A stretch of DNA of 9,174 bases from Bacteroidota bacterium (GTDB taxonomy: Bacteria; Bacteroidota; Bacteroidia; Bacteroidales; B39-G9): positions 1 to 9,174 of the forward strand of contig QMPG01000109.1 in assembly GCA_003648455.1 (NCBI GenBank), given 5' to 3'. Under the pieces are notes generated by a model that was given only the letters and a program-made list of their open reading frames with translations, searched no databases and was not told the DNA's origin. A program made the position numbers and the translations under genes. Positions 7,902-9,174 of the stretch are shown here, in pieces; position 1 is the first letter of the stretch; every line of letters begins with the position of its first letter.

Positions 7902-8984
7902 CTAATCTTGTTTTTTTGCTTTAAAATTAACATTAATTGTTCCTCCAATAGGTGCAGAACTTACCCCATCAATAAAATTAATTTCTGTAACTTGTGGAAT
8001 AGTAGGATTTGCACCGACTTCAAATGGTAATGAACCTCCATAAATACCAATATTGGTTACATCTGTTCCTGCATTTAATCCGGGAGAACCTGTTTTAAGA
8101 TGAAAATCATAAGAATAATCAAATTCACCTCCTGCAATAGGATAATTTTCAAACTTTGGATCGGAATTAACAAAATTATTTGCTCCTGTGTTAGTACCAT
8201 AAGGAATAGTATTATCGGAACAATAATAAGTAATATTGTTATTAAAAACCGAATTTGTACACCCGGACGTTCCATGAGGCTCTGAAGCATAAAATATATT
8301 ATTTTCTATAACTGCACTATTAATATTATAAAATGCATAGTTTGTTCTATTAATAAAAACATTATTTCGAATAAAAACATTTTCCAATCCATAATTAACG
8401 TCATTTTGACTTATATATGAGCCGTCAAAAATATTATTATGTATAAATATTGAATCATACTCTGAACTATTAACATTATTAAAATCAATATAATATGAAT
8501 TAATTATACAATTTCTAATTGTGTCTTTTGAATATTTGCAATAACTATCATTAAAATTGACGTATTTAAAGTAACATCGTTCAATGATAACATTACTAAT
8601 GCCCTGATTAGCAATAGTTCCTCCTGAAAACCATCCATTTATCTCAATATAGTAAATATCGAAACCCATAATTTTTGAACCATCAGCAGACGAAGATGCA
8701 TTTTGTCTAATAAAATATAAATGATTAATATCAGAAATATCACCATACTGGTTATGGTATCCTGCACCAATTATAGTAAGTTGCCTGTCAATGGTAATGT
8801 TACCATAAGAAGTTGCTGAGCCTGCAACGAGAATGGTATCGCCAATAGCAGCGTTGTCAATAGCTAATTGCAAGTCGCTATATTGAGCAGGGCTATTCGG
8901 ATTATTATCTACTGTCCAAACAGCAGAACTACCTACAAAATATAAAAAAAAGAAAAAAAAGAAAAAAAGAATTTTTGTTTTCAT
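7902..8984 (-). CDS. Secreted right-handed beta-helix protein
   Basis: The 360-residue protein starts with a signal peptide whose core is almost all phenylalanine (residues 7-16, cleavage probably near SSA21). WTVDNNPNSPAQYSDLQLAI and IGDTILVAGSATSYGNITI (about 23-65) resemble the capping start of pectin-lyase-like beta-helix proteins. Rungs follow, with the Asn ladder typical of the fold: VIIERCYF, TIRNCII, IFIHNNIF, VFIRNNVF, VIENNIF and VFNNNITYYC (about 132-254). HLKTGSPGLNAGTD and the GIYGG segment (about 295-316) are a common end of such folds. The last part (about 330-360, ending NVNFKAKKQD) is a short, possibly strand-forming tail. No T9SS sorting domain and no obvious catalytic set were found, so polysaccharide lyase activity is not claimed. 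The ATG at 8984 gives the signal peptide directly. It is the first gene of an operon with the T9SS protein. Confidence 0.85.
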   Translation of the reverse strand: MKTKILFFFFFFFLYFVGSSAVWTVDNNPNSPAQYSDLQLAIDNAAIGDTILVAGSATSYGNITIDRQLTIIGAGYHNQYGDISDINHLYFIRQNASSSADGSKIMGFDIYYIEINGWFSGGTIANQGISNVIIERCYFKYVNFNDSYCKYSKDTIRNCIINSYYIDFNNVNSSEYDSIFIHNNIFDGSYISQNDVNYGLENVFIRNNVFINRTNYAFYNINSAVIENNIFYASEPHGTSGCTNSVFNNNITYYCSDNTIPYGTNTGANNFVNSDPKFENYPIAGGEFDYSYDFHLKTGSPGLNAGTDVTNIGIYGGSLPFEVGANPTIPQVTEINFIDGVSSAPIGGTINVNFKAKKQD

Positions 8985-9019
8985 AGCTTTAATTTTTAGT
9001 TAATAATTATTAAGTTTCA

Positions 9020-9041
9020 CAAGGTTGTTGTTGACAACTTG
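9020..9041 (-). other. 5'-leader hairpin upstream of the beta-helix gene
   Basis: On the minus strand, CAAGTTGT pairs with ACAACCTTG apart from one bulged C, giving 8 bp around a CAACA loop. It lies 35 bases before the beta-helix ATG and downstream of the promoter candidate, so it would be in the 5' leader of the operon mRNA. It lacks a following T run and is unlikely to be a terminator. A role in mRNA stability or translation is inference. Confidence 0.35.
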
Positions 9042-9064
9042 TATTATTATTATTTATTTATTTT

Positions 9065-9096
9065 TAAATTTAATATTTTATTTTTTAAACGCCAAA
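9065..9096 (-). promoter_or_regulatory. Bacteroidota-type promoter candidate for the operon
   Basis: On the minus strand TTTG (9096-9093) is followed after 20 bases by TAAATTTA (9072-9065), which matches the Bacteroidota -33/-7 pattern (TTTG and TAnnTTTG) in all but the last base, with suitable spacing. Transcription would start near 9058, leaving a leader of roughly 75 nt before the beta-helix ATG. In DNA this AT-rich, chance matches are frequent. Confidence 0.4.
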
Positions 9097-9154
9097 GGTT
9101 TTTTTAAAAGATTTCCTGTTTATACCCCATTAAATATATTCAATAAGTTAAGTT

Positions 9155-9174
9155 ATGTCAGTAAAAATAAGGTT
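9155..9174 (+). CDS. Start of a rightward gene, possibly ribosomal protein S16
   Basis: ATG at 9155 opens a frame reading MSVKIR followed by TT, the first two bases of a Leu or Phe codon, before the window ends. Bacterial S16 proteins typically begin M-(P/A/S)-VKIRL, so the six residues and the partial seventh codon fit rpsP. It would be divergent from the secreted-protein operon, with 170 bases between the two starts. Six residues cannot prove identity, and no gene symbol is given. Confidence 0.35.

Noticed and set aside
7902..8984. Polysaccharide lyase activity of the beta-helix protein
   Set aside because: The fold alone does not show activity, and I could not identify the catalytic residues of any pectate lyase or related family.

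Overview
The window looks like chromosomal DNA of an AT-rich member of the Bacteroidota. The clearest marker is a secreted protein that ends in a type IX secretion (T9SS) type A sorting domain (IYPNPNKG near the start, KGLYY.QI near the end) and carries SprB-like repeats. Other markers fit: a head-GIN (DUF2807) lipoprotein, a Reg_prop/Y_Y_Y sensor protein, no Shine-Dalgarno-like sites, and one promoter candidate of the Bacteroidota type (TTTG, 20 nt, TAAATTTA). The order or genus cannot be fixed from this sequence.

Layout: bases 1-206 have no gene but hold a structured element with nested inverted repeats. A short lipoprotein gene (207-905, +) with seven SGSG repeats follows. It converges on a large sensor-phosphatase gene (945-4208, -), and a perfect 26-bp palindrome at the junction probably ends both transcripts. 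Bases 4209-4464 hold a strong terminator for the next leftward transcript and no convincing gene. Then come two leftward genes 41 bp apart, probably one operon: a right-handed beta-helix protein (8984-7902) read first, and a 1131-residue multidomain T9SS cargo protein (7860-4465). A promoter candidate and a 5'-leader hairpin lie upstream of this pair. At the right edge, six codons of a rightward gene begin (MSVKIR), which fits the start of ribosomal protein S16.

How the genes relate: the two-gene operon encodes exported proteins, and the second is probably delivered to the cell surface or medium by T9SS. The first has a signal peptide but no sorting domain. The sensor-phosphatase joins a periplasmic propeller and Y_Y_Y domain, through one membrane helix and a coiled coil, to a cytoplasmic SpoIIE/PP2C-type phosphatase with all expected metal-binding aspartates. 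It has its own transcription unit, and nothing in the sequence ties it to the secreted pair. The head-GIN lipoprotein is also independent. I saw no mobile element, CRISPR array, tRNA or rRNA. Most of the content is of known family types; the less ordinary points are the beta-helix/T9SS pair, the three AEYFID-type repeats, the poly-T tracts in a signal-peptide coding region, and the structured element at the left edge.
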